From positions 124,001 through 188,000 of the forward strand of contig JAJFHD010000090.1 in assembly GCA_021775805.1 (NCBI GenBank): a DNA stretch of 64,000 nucleotides. Reading direction: 5' to 3'. Below the pieces are notes generated by a model. The model was not told the origin of the DNA and did no database searches. It saw only the letters and a list, made by a program, of their open reading frames with translations. Shown here piece by piece: positions 8,086-16,343 of this stretch. How positions within the stretch are numbered: position 1 is the first letter of the stretch; each line of letters begins with the position of its first letter. The position numbers were made by a program, and so were the translations under genes. The DNA is from Alphaproteobacteria bacterium. GTDB taxonomy: Bacteria > Pseudomonadota > Alphaproteobacteria > Rhizobiales > JAJFHC01.

Positions 8086-8943
8086 TCAGCCACCTATCAG
8101 GTGATTGAGCAGGAGAACCGGCGCCTGTGCTGCGCGAACGATGCAACAGCCGCATGTCTCGTCCCTGGTGGCAAACGTTGCCATGTCGGCAACCACAAAA
8201 CCCGGAGAGAGTTCTCGCAGGATTGCGGCGATGTGAGGGCCTTCGGACGGCGAGACCGATAATGTGTCGATGTTATTTTGTCCGTGTAGGTAGGCCTCTC
8301 TTCGAGTTTCGATCGCCCGCGTTTCGGCAGGATCGTCTCCGACAAACAAGATGATGAGATGCCGGTCGTTTGCGCCGGCAATTTCGTGGGCAAATTGAAC
8401 CGCGTGTGCACTGGCTTCGTCCCCGTTGTCCAAAGCGATGACCGGTCCGACGTTCGATGATTGGCCCAACGGCGTGATGACGATGCCACCGACGTTCTCC
8501 CCGACGTTTCGGGCCGAGGCAACAACATCGCGTACGGTAAGCGCGGTGGCCGGGTTCTGAAAAACCACGATGTCGCCCGGCCGCGTCGCTCTTTTGATTT
8601 CCTCAAGAGGCACACCGCGCTTCCTGCCGAAACTCCATGGCAACCGGGCGCGCTGGGCGCGCATGGATATGGCGCGTTTGAACGCTGAATTATCGCTGCG
8701 GGTCCTGTTCTTGAGAGGCCCCCGGTCAAAGGCCTGTACCTGTGACTGCGCGGTGACGACCCTGGTGAACGGCAGATCCGCGACATCGAGCATCTCCGGA
8801 TCCTCTATGAACAGCCCGTACAATTCTGCGCGCATCGTTGCGGCGAGGTCAACCGCCGCGTCAAGCATCCGGTCTGCCTGCTCGATCGTACCCAGGCCGA
8901 CGACGACCCGCCGCTTTGCTGCCGCTTGCTTGTTAGTGTTCAT
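8086..8943 (-). CDS. Usp-like / putative stress protein, co-transcribed with Lon-like protease
   Basis: 285 residues from the ATG at 8943; the open frame upstream to 9021 is inside the protease gene. The N-terminus RRVVVGLGTIEQADRMLDAAVDLAA and the middle VIALDNGDEASAHAVQFAHEIAG resemble two diverged universal-stress-protein halves, with an LNHLIGG end. No ATP-binding GxxGx9G(S/T) loop is clear. The start lies inside the end of the preceding gene (11-nt overlap), which implies translational coupling with the Lon-like protease. A regulatory or substrate-adaptor role for the protease is possible but is inference only. Confidence 0.6.
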   Translation of the reverse strand: MNTNKQAAAKRRVVVGLGTIEQADRMLDAAVDLAATMRAELYGLFIEDPEMLDVADLPFTRVVTAQSQVQAFDRGPLKNRTRSDNSAFKRAISMRAQRARLPWSFGRKRGVPLEEIKRATRPGDIVVFQNPATALTVRDVVASARNVGENVGGIVITPLGQSSNVGPVIALDNGDEASAHAVQFAHEIAGANDRHLIILFVGDDPAETRAIETRREAYLHGQNNIDTLSVSPSEGPHIAAILRELSPGFVVADMATFATRDETCGCCIVRAAQAPVLLLNHLIGG

Positions 8944-11389
8944 CGGAGTCTTTCCCGTTTGCGCCCGACTTTGCGAAATCTCTTCTGGTCTCGGCAAAGG
9001 CGCGCAACTGCGCTTCCACAAGAGCGTTGATCGTGCCGTCAGGGAAAGTGCCGTCGCTTCGCCTGGCGCCGGCGGCGACGCCGGTCAGGACTTCAATACC
9101 CTGATCGATCGTCTCGATCGCATAGACCTGGAATTGTTTTTTCCGCGCCGCATCCTGAATGTCCGGTCGCAGCATGAGGTTCTTCACGTTGGAGACCGGG
9201 ATCAGGACGCCCTGGCTGCCTGTCAGCCCTCGTGCCGCGCAGATATCAAAATATCCTTCAATCTTCTCATTGACGCCACCGATCGCCTGAACCTGGCCGA
9301 ACTGGTTGACCGATCCGGTGACCGCCAGTCCCTGTCGAATTGCCACGCCGGACAGGGCTGACAGCAGAGCGTAGAGTTCCGTGCTCGATGCACTGTCGCC
9401 ATCAACCCCGCCGTAGGATTGTTCGAACACAAGACTGGCGCCCAGGGACATCGGAAAGTCCTTGGCGAAATGAGAGGCGAGATAGCTCGAAAGGATAAGC
9501 ACGCCCTTTGAATGCAAGGGGCCGCCAAGCTCAACTTCGCGTTCGATATCGACAACCTTGCCCGTTCCCAGGCGAACCCGGGCCGATATCCTGGTCGGTT
9601 TGCCGAAGGACATGTTTCCCAGTTGCAGCACGGAAAGGCCGTTGATCTGCCCGACCACTTCGTCGTCGGTGTCGATCAGGATTGTTTCCCGGGTAATGTA
9701 CTCCAGTGATCGTTCGCGAATCCGCGCGGAGCGTTCGTGACGCTCCTCGAGGGCCCGGTTTATATGATGCACATTTATGCGCCGGGCTTTGTCTTCCCCA
9801 GCCCAGAAATCGGCCTCTCTCAGAATGTCCGCCATCTGACCCACACGCAGCGACAACCGCTCCGCATCATCCGCATTGCGCGAAGATTCATCGATAATAC
9901 GGGCGACCGCCTTTGCCTCGAGCGGTTTCAGGCTCTCGCGTTGCGCAATCGTTGCGACAAGGCGGGCATACATGCAGGTATTGTCGTCCGATCGGATGAT
10001 GACCTCGTCGAAATCGGCTTCGACCTTGAACAGTTCACTGAAATCCGGATCGTGCTGATGCACCAGATGATAGAGTTGGCGATCGCCGATCAGGACGACC
10101 TTTATCGTCAGGGGTATCGGGTCCGGTTCCAGGGAAACAGTGCCGGCCATGCCAAACTGTTCGGCAGCGGATGTTATCTTGATGCAATCCGCCGTTAGCG
10201 ATCGTTTGAGAGCGTTCCAGCCAAGCCCGTCAGACAGGACCCTGCGGGCGTCCAGGATCAGATAACCGCCATTGGCACGATGAAGCGCGCCCGGTTTGAT
10301 CAGCATGAAATCGGTCACCAGCGCGCCCATTTGCGAGACATGTTCGATCCGGCCGATCAGATTGGCGATTGTCGGCAGATCTTCGGTAATCACCGGAGCG
10401 CCATCGATACCGTCGCCGTTGGCGACAACGACATTGATCCCGTAGCGGCGAAACTGTGGCGCGTTGCGTCCCGGTGCACCGACGGCGACAGCCTGGCCGG
10501 TCTCGCCTTCAACCGCCTGAGGCAGGAACAGAAATGCGTTCTCGATCAGGTCCTGGCGTACCGACTCAAGATACTTCGTGACATCCCGGTGATCCTTGAA
10601 CGTGGAGATCAGATCGCTGACGGCCGTCCCGACCACGGTTTCGGCAAACTCCATGTCGAGGTTGCGGGTCTGTTCACGCCGCTGTTTCTCGAGCTTGGGC
10701 ATTTGCTGGAGTACGCGCGCCAATTCGGCCTGCAGTTCCTGAATTGTCTTTTCGACGTGCTCGCGCTGCGCCTTGGGCAGGGTTTTGAATACTTCCGGCT
10801 TGATCGGTTTTCCGTCATGGGTGGGGGCCAAAGCGAAACCCATCGGCGTGCGCATGATCGATATGCTTTCGTCACTGGCACGTTTCTGCAGTTCTTCAAA
10901 CGCCTTTTCCTGGGCTTCCTCGAATTGTTGGTCAATCGCGCGCCGCCGGCCCTGATACTCGTCGGATTCAAACAGGGTCGGTAGGGCAGCACTGAGATCA
11001 TCGATCAGATCGCCCATGCCGTCGCGGAGGCGGCGGGCGTGGCCCGACGGCAGTCTGATGGCGGTGGGTCGATGCGGTGCATCGAAATTGTTCACGTAGA
11101 TCCAGTCATCCGCCTTCGGTTCTGTGGCGGCATGGCCATCAAGAAAGGAGCGAACCGAAGAGTGCCGCCCAGATCCGGCCGGTCCCAGGGCAAACAGGTT
11201 GAAGCCCTGTTTCTTGATCTTGGAACCGAACGCTATCGCCTTCATAGCCCGGTCTTGACCGATCAGATGGTTTACGCATTCCAGGTCGTCTGTCGTGCGA
11301 AACCCCAATGCCTTAACATCGCTCAACCGCCGCAGCGCTGACGGGGGCAGGGGTTTGAGCGGTCCAGGGACAGAGTGGGATTTGGCCAT
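8933..11389 (-). CDS. Lon-family (S16, AAA_32-type) protease with degenerate P-loop
   Basis: 818 residues. The C-terminal S16 domain carries Ser666 in GDSASSTEL and Lys709 in VNEKIEGYFD, 43 residues apart as in E. coli Lon (679/722). The middle is a long coiled region (about 130-250) typical of LonB/LonC-like AAA_32 proteins rather than LonA. The N-terminal P-loop reads GPAGSGRHSS at residues 69-78, with Arg and His where Lys and Thr/Ser bind ATP, so it may be ATP-independent as reported for LonC. The ATG at 11389 is the only sensible start. It overlaps the downstream Usp-like gene by 11 nt. Confidence 0.88.
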   Translation of the reverse strand: MAKSHSVPGPLKPLPPSALRRLSDVKALGFRTTDDLECVNHLIGQDRAMKAIAFGSKIKKQGFNLFALGPAGSGRHSSVRSFLDGHAATEPKADDWIYVNNFDAPHRPTAIRLPSGHARRLRDGMGDLIDDLSAALPTLFESDEYQGRRRAIDQQFEEAQEKAFEELQKRASDESISIMRTPMGFALAPTHDGKPIKPEVFKTLPKAQREHVEKTIQELQAELARVLQQMPKLEKQRREQTRNLDMEFAETVVGTAVSDLISTFKDHRDVTKYLESVRQDLIENAFLFLPQAVEGETGQAVAVGAPGRNAPQFRRYGINVVVANGDGIDGAPVITEDLPTIANLIGRIEHVSQMGALVTDFMLIKPGALHRANGGYLILDARRVLSDGLGWNALKRSLTADCIKITSAAEQFGMAGTVSLEPDPIPLTIKVVLIGDRQLYHLVHQHDPDFSELFKVEADFDEVIIRSDDNTCMYARLVATIAQRESLKPLEAKAVARIIDESSRNADDAERLSLRVGQMADILREADFWAGEDKARRINVHHINRALEERHERSARIRERSLEYITRETILIDTDDEVVGQINGLSVLQLGNMSFGKPTRISARVRLGTGKVVDIEREVELGGPLHSKGVLILSSYLASHFAKDFPMSLGASLVFEQSYGGVDGDSASSTELYALLSALSGVAIRQGLAVTGSVNQFGQVQAIGGVNEKIEGYFDICAARGLTGSQGVLIPVSNVKNLMLRPDIQDAARKKQFQVYAIETIDQGIEVLTGVAAGARRSDGTFPDGTINALVEAQLRAFAETRRDFAKSGANGKDSDEH

Positions 11390-11559
11390 TGGTGTGCTCC
11401 GGGAATAGTGTGTGCGGATTCGTTGCCGCCAAGATCCGATCTTTACTCAAACATGGCAATGATGAAATGGTCACGATCGGATGATCTCGTTGCCATTTGC
11501 CATTATCCGCCAAATCGCGATATGACGTCAAAACTCCAATCGGAGGACTGTTGTTGCCC

Positions 11560-12261
11560 ATGACCACTCGTTCCCATGCCGCCGTGATCTTCGATGTTGA
11601 TGGTCCGCTTCTGGACCTCACGCCACCGGAGGAGGATGCAGTCTTTGTCCCGTTCACTGAACTCTATGGTCTGCAGGAGCAGTCACGGGATTGGGACAGC
11701 TACCGGGTCAGGAACGATGTTGAAATCTTCCGTGAAATACTGGAACGCCATCTGGACCGGTTGCCGACCGACGATGAACTCAACGCCACGTCGAGCCGGT
11801 ACTTCGAAGTGTTGTCGAATTCGATTGAGGTCGGTGTGGCAAGTGTTACGGAAATACCCGGCGCAAGAATGCTTCTCGAGCAGTTGAGCGGACACGGTGG
11901 CATTGCGCTGGGTACGGCCACCGCCAACTTTCGCGAAGCCGCCCGAATCCGCCTGGAACGGGTGGGCATGTGGGACTTTGTGAAGGCTTATCCGGGAGCC
12001 GCGGACGATGGCGGTCCGAAGCGGGATGTGCTGGCCCGGGTTGTCGAGGATCTGGGACTGCCCAGGGAGCGCATCGTTTTCCTGGGCGACAATCTCAACG
12101 ACCTGGATGCCGGGCAGGCGTGTGGCGTGCATTTCATAGGATTTCACACCGACCCAGCGCGCCAGAGGCGGCTGGCGGATGCCGGTGCTGCGGTTACTTG
12201 CGGCGACCACGAAACAAGCTGGAAGATAATATCGGAGATGCTTGGTTTGAAAGTCAACTGA
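11560..12261 (+). CDS. HAD-superfamily phosphatase
   Basis: 233 residues from the ATG at 11560, preceded by CGGAGGA at 11541-11547; a TTG at 11554 is an alternative. Motif I is IFDVDGPLLD, motif II the Thr of LGTATAN, motif III Lys in GGPKRDVL and motif IV FLGDNLNDLDAG, all in the usual order for a phosphoglycolate-phosphatase-like HAD enzyme with an alpha-helical cap (about residues 20-95). It hydrolyses a small phosphate ester that cannot be named. It is divergent from the Lon-like gene, sharing the 170-bp region 11390-11559. Confidence 0.85.
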   Translation: MTTRSHAAVIFDVDGPLLDLTPPEEDAVFVPFTELYGLQEQSRDWDSYRVRNDVEIFREILERHLDRLPTDDELNATSSRYFEVLSNSIEVGVASVTEIPGARMLLEQLSGHGGIALGTATANFREAARIRLERVGMWDFVKAYPGAADDGGPKRDVLARVVEDLGLPRERIVFLGDNLNDLDAGQACGVHFIGFHTDPARQRRLADAGAAVTCGDHETSWKIISEMLGLKVN

Positions 12262-12277
12262 AAGCCCGGCGTTTGGC

Positions 12278-13123
12278 TCATGCCGCGTCGCGGCACAGGG
12301 CCTGGGCCAGGCAGAGTACGCCGCCACCGCCCAGCGTGAACATCGACATGTCAGGATCGTAAACCTCCAATTCCAGCGCACGCATCTTGGCGTTCAGATC
12401 GTCCGCTCCCTTCATCGACAGGACCTTGCTGTTGCCAAGGCGACCAGATTGACGCCCAGGTTCTTGGCCTCGCTGTATCCAACATCGACGAATTCAAACC
12501 CCCAGTCCCTGAGTTGGGTCACGACCCATGGCTCCAGTGCATCGACGCACGCCACCAGCAGCTTCTCCGCCAACGGCACGACATGACCCATCCTTGTGGA
12601 CGAATTCCCGGCTGATCGGCGCCGTTACCGCTTCCCAACCTTCGTCGCGAACGAAAGAGGCAACCTGTTCGGACCCTTCCTTTTCTGAACGCTCGCCACA
12701 ATAGCCGATCAGCACCCCGCCGGGCTCGAGGATGACAAAATCGCCGCCCTCGAAATGGCCGGCCGTGGCAAATTTCCAGACCGGTATCCCGTTGCTTTGG
12801 TAGAACTCGATCGCCGTTACGTAGTCGGCACGCCGGCATTTCAACTGCACGTGGCAGATCAGGGCGCCCCAGGGGCCCGTGGCGGACGAGTCGCGGGCAA
12901 AGAGTTTCCTGTGAAGCACGTCGTCCGGCTTCAGATGGTGACAGGTGACGCCGTTTTCCTTGTAGATCGAAACCATTTCGGCGTGCTGCGCCGCGGCTAT
13001 CTTGCGGAAGAGCAGGTCTCACCGGGTACGGCCCATCTCCCGTCGTCGGCAACGGCTCACCAGATTGAGGGCGTCGCATTCATGATCCTTGCCGGAACCC
13101 ATGTCGGTTGCCGCCCAAGTCAT
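12278..13123 (-). pseudogene. Broken amidinotransferase/arginine deiminase-superfamily gene
   Basis: Starting at the ATG at 13123 (MTWAATDMGSGKDHE), the frame meets an in-frame TGA at 13021-13019, then continues without shift through KIAAAQHAEMVSIYKENG and the EGGD element in AGHFEGGDFVILEPGG. Near 12586-12596 the frame shifts to give VVPLAEKLLVACVDALEPW and FEFVDVGYSEAKNLGVNLVA. A second shift near 12435 (one G missing) restores SMKGADDLNAKMRA and the catalytic-cysteine end LGGGGVLCLAQALCRDAA before TGA at 12278-12280. The pieces line up into a protein of about 282 residues of the dimethylargininase/amidinotransferase kind. Three independent lesions argue for decay rather than a single sequencing error. 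Confidence 0.75.
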
Positions 13124-13483
13124 ATGCGCCGTGTTGGTTCAACCGCGGGCGCATGGTCAGTCTGTTTCCGGAAACCATGAGCCTGAAAACCCGGATAGAA
13201 CTTGCAATCAGAAAGGGGGGTCGTCCCGACGCTGGTCACCTGCACGTTTTGCGATTTGGTCATGGCACAGGCGAAGGCAGGGCCCTCCATGCTGGGACGG
13301 TGAAACGTCGAGACTGCCCGGGAGTCATCTTATGGTCCCGTGTGACCCGGTACCGCACCGTCATAGTCGCCAGGCGTCGACAATCTGGCGGTGCCGAAAC
13401 GTAGGGTACCGGTCTGGAAAAATCACCTGTTGCATCGATTGCCCGCGCACGTGATGATTCTGAGAGCTCAATCCGGAATTCCC
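13124..13483. other. Intergenic stretch without a recognised gene
   Basis: A 360-bp interval between the amidinotransferase pseudogene and the GlcG-like gene. Short open frames exist on both strands, but none has a family-like sequence or a convincing ribosome-binding site. It probably contains the promoter of the GlcG-like gene; I could not place it. Confidence 0.5.
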
Positions 13484-13498
13484 ATGGAGGCCGCAGCT

Positions 13499-13942
13499 AT
13501 GTCCAACCTTTCGCTCGAACAGGCACAAGTCATTATTCGCGAAGCTCTTGCCGGAGAACGATCGTCTGGGCAGCGTCGTGTTGCGGTTGCTGTATGCGAC
13601 GCCGGCGGACATCCTATCGCATTCGCCCGGGAAAACGGGGCCGCGCCCCTGCTTGCACATATCGCGCAGACAAAGGCCTTCACTTGTATTGCATATGGCA
13701 AGCCGTCCTGGACGATTGCAGAAATGGCCGAGGAGTTCCCGATCTGGTTCCACGGTGTCAGCCGGGTTGCCCAGAACAGCATGGGATCCGGCCTCACGGG
13801 CAGCCGAGGCGGCGTGTTTGCAAGGAATGCCGACGGGACGGTTATCGGAGCCGTCGGTGTTGCCGGGGAAGCCGGGGAGACCGATGAGGCGATGGCAGTT
13901 CGCGGCATTGAAGCCGCCGGCTTTAAGGCCGATGCGGGGTGA
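13499..13942 (+). CDS. GlcG/HbpS (DUF336) family protein
   Basis: 147 residues from the ATG at 13499, which has GGAGG at 13485-13489 nine bases upstream. The sequence LSLEQAQVIIREAL, VAVCDAGGHPIAFAREN, AQTKAFTCIAYGKPS and a final GAVGVAGEAGETDEAMAV matches the compact GlcG/HbpS fold, whose members bind heme or cobalamin or accompany glycolate and diol metabolism. There is no signal peptide, so it is cytoplasmic. It lies 131 bp upstream of a DapA-family lyase on the same strand, and the two may act on the same small carbon compound (inference). Confidence 0.85.
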   Translation: MSNLSLEQAQVIIREALAGERSSGQRRVAVAVCDAGGHPIAFARENGAAPLLAHIAQTKAFTCIAYGKPSWTIAEMAEEFPIWFHGVSRVAQNSMGSGLTGSRGGVFARNADGTVIGAVGVAGEAGETDEAMAVRGIEAAGFKADAG

Positions 13943-14073
13943 AACAATCTGCACCGCAACGATCATGAAAATCACGGTCGTTAGCCGAGGGCAGCTATTC
14001 TCTTGATCTTTTTCAGAATCTGCGTCAATCGTGCGCCTACAGATTTCCAAGGCCAGCCCAATGGAGCACTCAA

Positions 14074-15000
14074 TTGAACGACCGTCCATCACCAGAAGAA
14101 CGTCCGTTTCACGGGCTATGGTCACCGATCCTGACCCCGTTGAACCGCACGTTCGCCCCGGATCACGGCGCATTCGTGGATCACGCCCGGTTTCTGTTGA
14201 ACAACGGGTGTCACGGCATTTCGCCGTTTGGAACGACTGGAGAGGCAAATTCGTTTTCAGTAAAGGAGCGTCGGGAGGCGCTCGATGCCCTGGTCGAGGC
14301 CGGCATCGATCCCGCGAGAATTGTGCCGGGCACCGGATGTTGCGCCGGCCCGGATACCGTTGAGCTTTCCGCACACGCGGTGGGTCTGGGGTGCCGTGGC
14401 GTGATGATGCTGCCGCCATTCTACTACAAGAACCCATCGGAAGAAGGGCTCTACCGGGCATTTGCAAGCATTATCGACCTCATTGCCAGCGATCGCCTGA
14501 AGGTCCTGCTCTACCATATCCCGCCGATCGCCCAGGTCGGCATTCCGCACGGCGTGATCCGCCATCTTGTCGATGCCTATCCGGGTGTCATTGCCGGTCT
14601 CAAGGACAGTTCCGGCGATTGGGCTTCGACCGAGGCCTTTATCAACGCGTTCCCCGACCTCGATTTTTTCCCGGGTTCGGAGACCTATCTTCTCCAGGGT
14701 TTGCGCATCGGCGGAGCCGGATGCATCTCGGCCACCGCGAACATCAACCCATCCGGTATCCGGGCCGTGTTCGATGCATTTGTCAATGGTGCGGACGATG
14801 TGGAAGTCCTGCAGGGCAAGGCCGTTCTTATCCGCCGCACGTTTGAGGGATTCCCTGTAATTCCGGGCATGAAACGGCTGATTGCCGAACGCCGTGGCAT
14901 GCCCGCGTGGTCCCAGCCCAGACCGCCCTTTCTGCCGATGTCTGAGGAAGATTGGGTGCGCATGGACGCTGCGGCGAACGAACTGGGCATATCACTTTAG
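14074..15000 (+). CDS. Dihydrodipicolinate synthase/N-acetylneuraminate lyase family protein
   Basis: 308 residues. No in-frame ATG precedes the conserved region; TTG at 14074 with GGAG at 14063-14066 is the best start. PFGTTGEAN is the family GTTGE loop, LLYHIPP holds the catalytic tyrosine and AGLKDSSGD the Schiff-base lysine. It lacks the neighbours expected for lysine synthesis and contains the PFYYKNPSEEGLYRAF motif common in catabolic members (keto-deoxy sugar acid or 4-hydroxy-2-oxo acid lyases). The substrate is not determined. It ends 48 bp before the convergent LysE-type gene. Confidence 0.88.
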   Translation: MNDRPSPEERPFHGLWSPILTPLNRTFAPDHGAFVDHARFLLNNGCHGISPFGTTGEANSFSVKERREALDALVEAGIDPARIVPGTGCCAGPDTVELSAHAVGLGCRGVMMLPPFYYKNPSEEGLYRAFASIIDLIASDRLKVLLYHIPPIAQVGIPHGVIRHLVDAYPGVIAGLKDSSGDWASTEAFINAFPDLDFFPGSETYLLQGLRIGGAGCISATANINPSGIRAVFDAFVNGADDVEVLQGKAVLIRRTFEGFPVIPGMKRLIAERRGMPAWSQPRPPFLPMSEEDWVRMDAAANELGISL

Positions 15001-15047
15001 TTATTGTGCTGTGGTGTTGATGACGCTGGCGGGCGACCGCCGGTCCG

Positions 15048-15677
15048 TCACCTGTCTGTTACTGCGAGTTTAATACCCAGCCCGATGAGCACGGAACCGG
15101 CAAGCCATTGCATGATTCTTTGTCCATATCCGGACTGCTTCATGCGGGACACCGCAGCCGACGTGAAGAATACCGTGATAATATCACCGCCGGTAAAGGC
15201 GATGTTCACGAACCAGCCCAGAACGACAAGCTGAAGCCATACCGGCAGGGATGCAGCCGGGTCGACGAACTGCGGCAGAAACGCGATGTAGAACAGCGCA
15301 GCCTTTGGATTGAAAACTTCGACGATGATGCTGTCCAGGAATGCCCGCCGGGCTTTGCCGACTGAGCCGGGCACCTCATTGGGGTTGCCGCTCCGCTTCA
15401 GTATGAACCCCAATCCAATCCAGATCAGATACAACGCACCGGCGATCCGCAGGACAAAAAACACTTCCGGAACGTGAGCCAGCAGGGCGGACAGGCCGGC
15501 GGCGGCGGCGGCAACATGTACGAAGCCGCCCAGGTGGATGCCCATGGCGGCGTGAAATCCGCCACGGCGACCATGCGCCAACGTCTGAGCCGCAGTGTAC
15601 AGAATCGCCGGGCCCGGCATGAGTGCAAACACGAGCGTTGACATGAAGAAGGGGAGCAGCAGTTCAATCGGGGGCAT
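15048..15677 (-). CDS. LysE/RhtB-type exporter
   Basis: 209 residues with about six membrane helices. The N-terminus LLLPFFMSTLVFALMPGPAILYT carries the PGP motif of LysE/RhtB amino-acid exporters, followed by GFHAAMGIHLGGFVHV and FNPKAALFYIAFLPQFV, both family hallmarks. It lies 44 bp downstream of the MarR-type gene on the same strand and is probably co-transcribed, which would make it an efflux route for a compound tied to the MarR-controlled operon. That substrate link is inference. Confidence 0.88.
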   Translation of the reverse strand: MPPIELLLPFFMSTLVFALMPGPAILYTAAQTLAHGRRGGFHAAMGIHLGGFVHVAAAAAGLSALLAHVPEVFFVLRIAGALYLIWIGLGFILKRSGNPNEVPGSVGKARRAFLDSIIVEVFNPKAALFYIAFLPQFVDPAASLPVWLQLVVLGWFVNIAFTGGDIITVFFTSAAVSRMKQSGYGQRIMQWLAGSVLIGLGIKLAVTDR

Positions 15678-15721
15678 GGTTTCGAGTTCTTTTGCTTTTG
15701 CCGGGTGGTTGTCGGCGACGG

Positions 15722-16204
15722 TCAGTCCACCAGTTTCTTGAGCAGCTTGATCAAGGCGACCTTATCTCCTGATGACACCCGCGCCAACCGTTGCCGTATG
15801 ATCGCGGTATGGACCGGTATCATATCCCAATACAGCTGCACCCCCAGTTCAGTTGCCTGGATACGTTGAGCGCGCCGGTCGGCATCGTCGCTGCCGCGCG
15901 ACACAAGACCCTCGCGCTCCATGCGGTTCAGCAATGATGTGATATTGCCGGCAGAGGCAATCAGCCGTTGTGCCAGTTGGCCGACACCCTGGGACCCATG
16001 CCGGTCGAGTTGGGCGAGGACATCGAACCGCGTAAGACTCTGCCCGCATTCTCTTTGCAACTGGACACTCACGTCGCGTTCCAGCGGCAGTACGGTTTTG
16101 ACGAGATAGAGCCAGAGACGAAGCGTGTCCGCATCGTCGTCGCTGTCCGGGACCGGCATGGAAACGAGGTCCGGATCGGGCTTCGGGCGGGTTTTGGTTT
16201 TCAT
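15722..16204 (-). CDS. MarR-family regulator
   Basis: 160 residues from ATG 16204 (GTG at 16213 is an alternative start). The core LTRFDVLAQLDRHGSQGVGQLAQRLI and ITSLLNRMEREGLVSRGSDD followed by DRRAQRIQATELG is the MarR winged helix with its DxR wing. It is divergent from the acyl-CoA ligase operon, with a 32-bp palindrome between the two starts. MarR regulators near aryl-CoA ligases commonly respond to the acid or its CoA thioester (for example BadR and FerC/FerR types), and this arrangement suggests the same. Confidence 0.9.
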   Translation of the reverse strand: MKTKTRPKPDPDLVSMPVPDSDDDADTLRLWLYLVKTVLPLERDVSVQLQRECGQSLTRFDVLAQLDRHGSQGVGQLAQRLIASAGNITSLLNRMEREGLVSRGSDDADRRAQRIQATELGVQLYWDMIPVHTAIIRQRLARVSSGDKVALIKLLKKLVD

Positions 16205-16252
16205 CGTCAGCACATTGCCTGCATGGTTTGAATGGAAACAGAGACGCTTGCC

Positions 16253-16284
16253 TTTGAAATACCTTACACGTAAGATACTTCAAA
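16253..16284. promoter_or_regulatory. Palindromic operator between MarR gene and CoA ligase operon
   Basis: A 32-bp inverted repeat in which 13 of 16 position pairs match. Its outer arms are TTTGAA (16253-16258) and TTCAAA (16279-16284), and its inner arms CTTAC and GTAAG. It sits 49 bp from the MarR start and 60 bp from the ligase start, where a MarR dimer could repress both directions. Confidence 0.65.
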
Positions 16285-16343
16285 CATACCGCACTGTTCA
16301 AGTGCGGATGCGTCGGACTGGTTGCCAACAGGGGAGTGAACAA

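Noticed and set aside
13361..14467. A 368-codon open frame on the minus strand
   Set aside because: Antisense to the GlcG-like and DapA-family genes, with low-complexity, arginine-rich translation and no ribosome-binding site.
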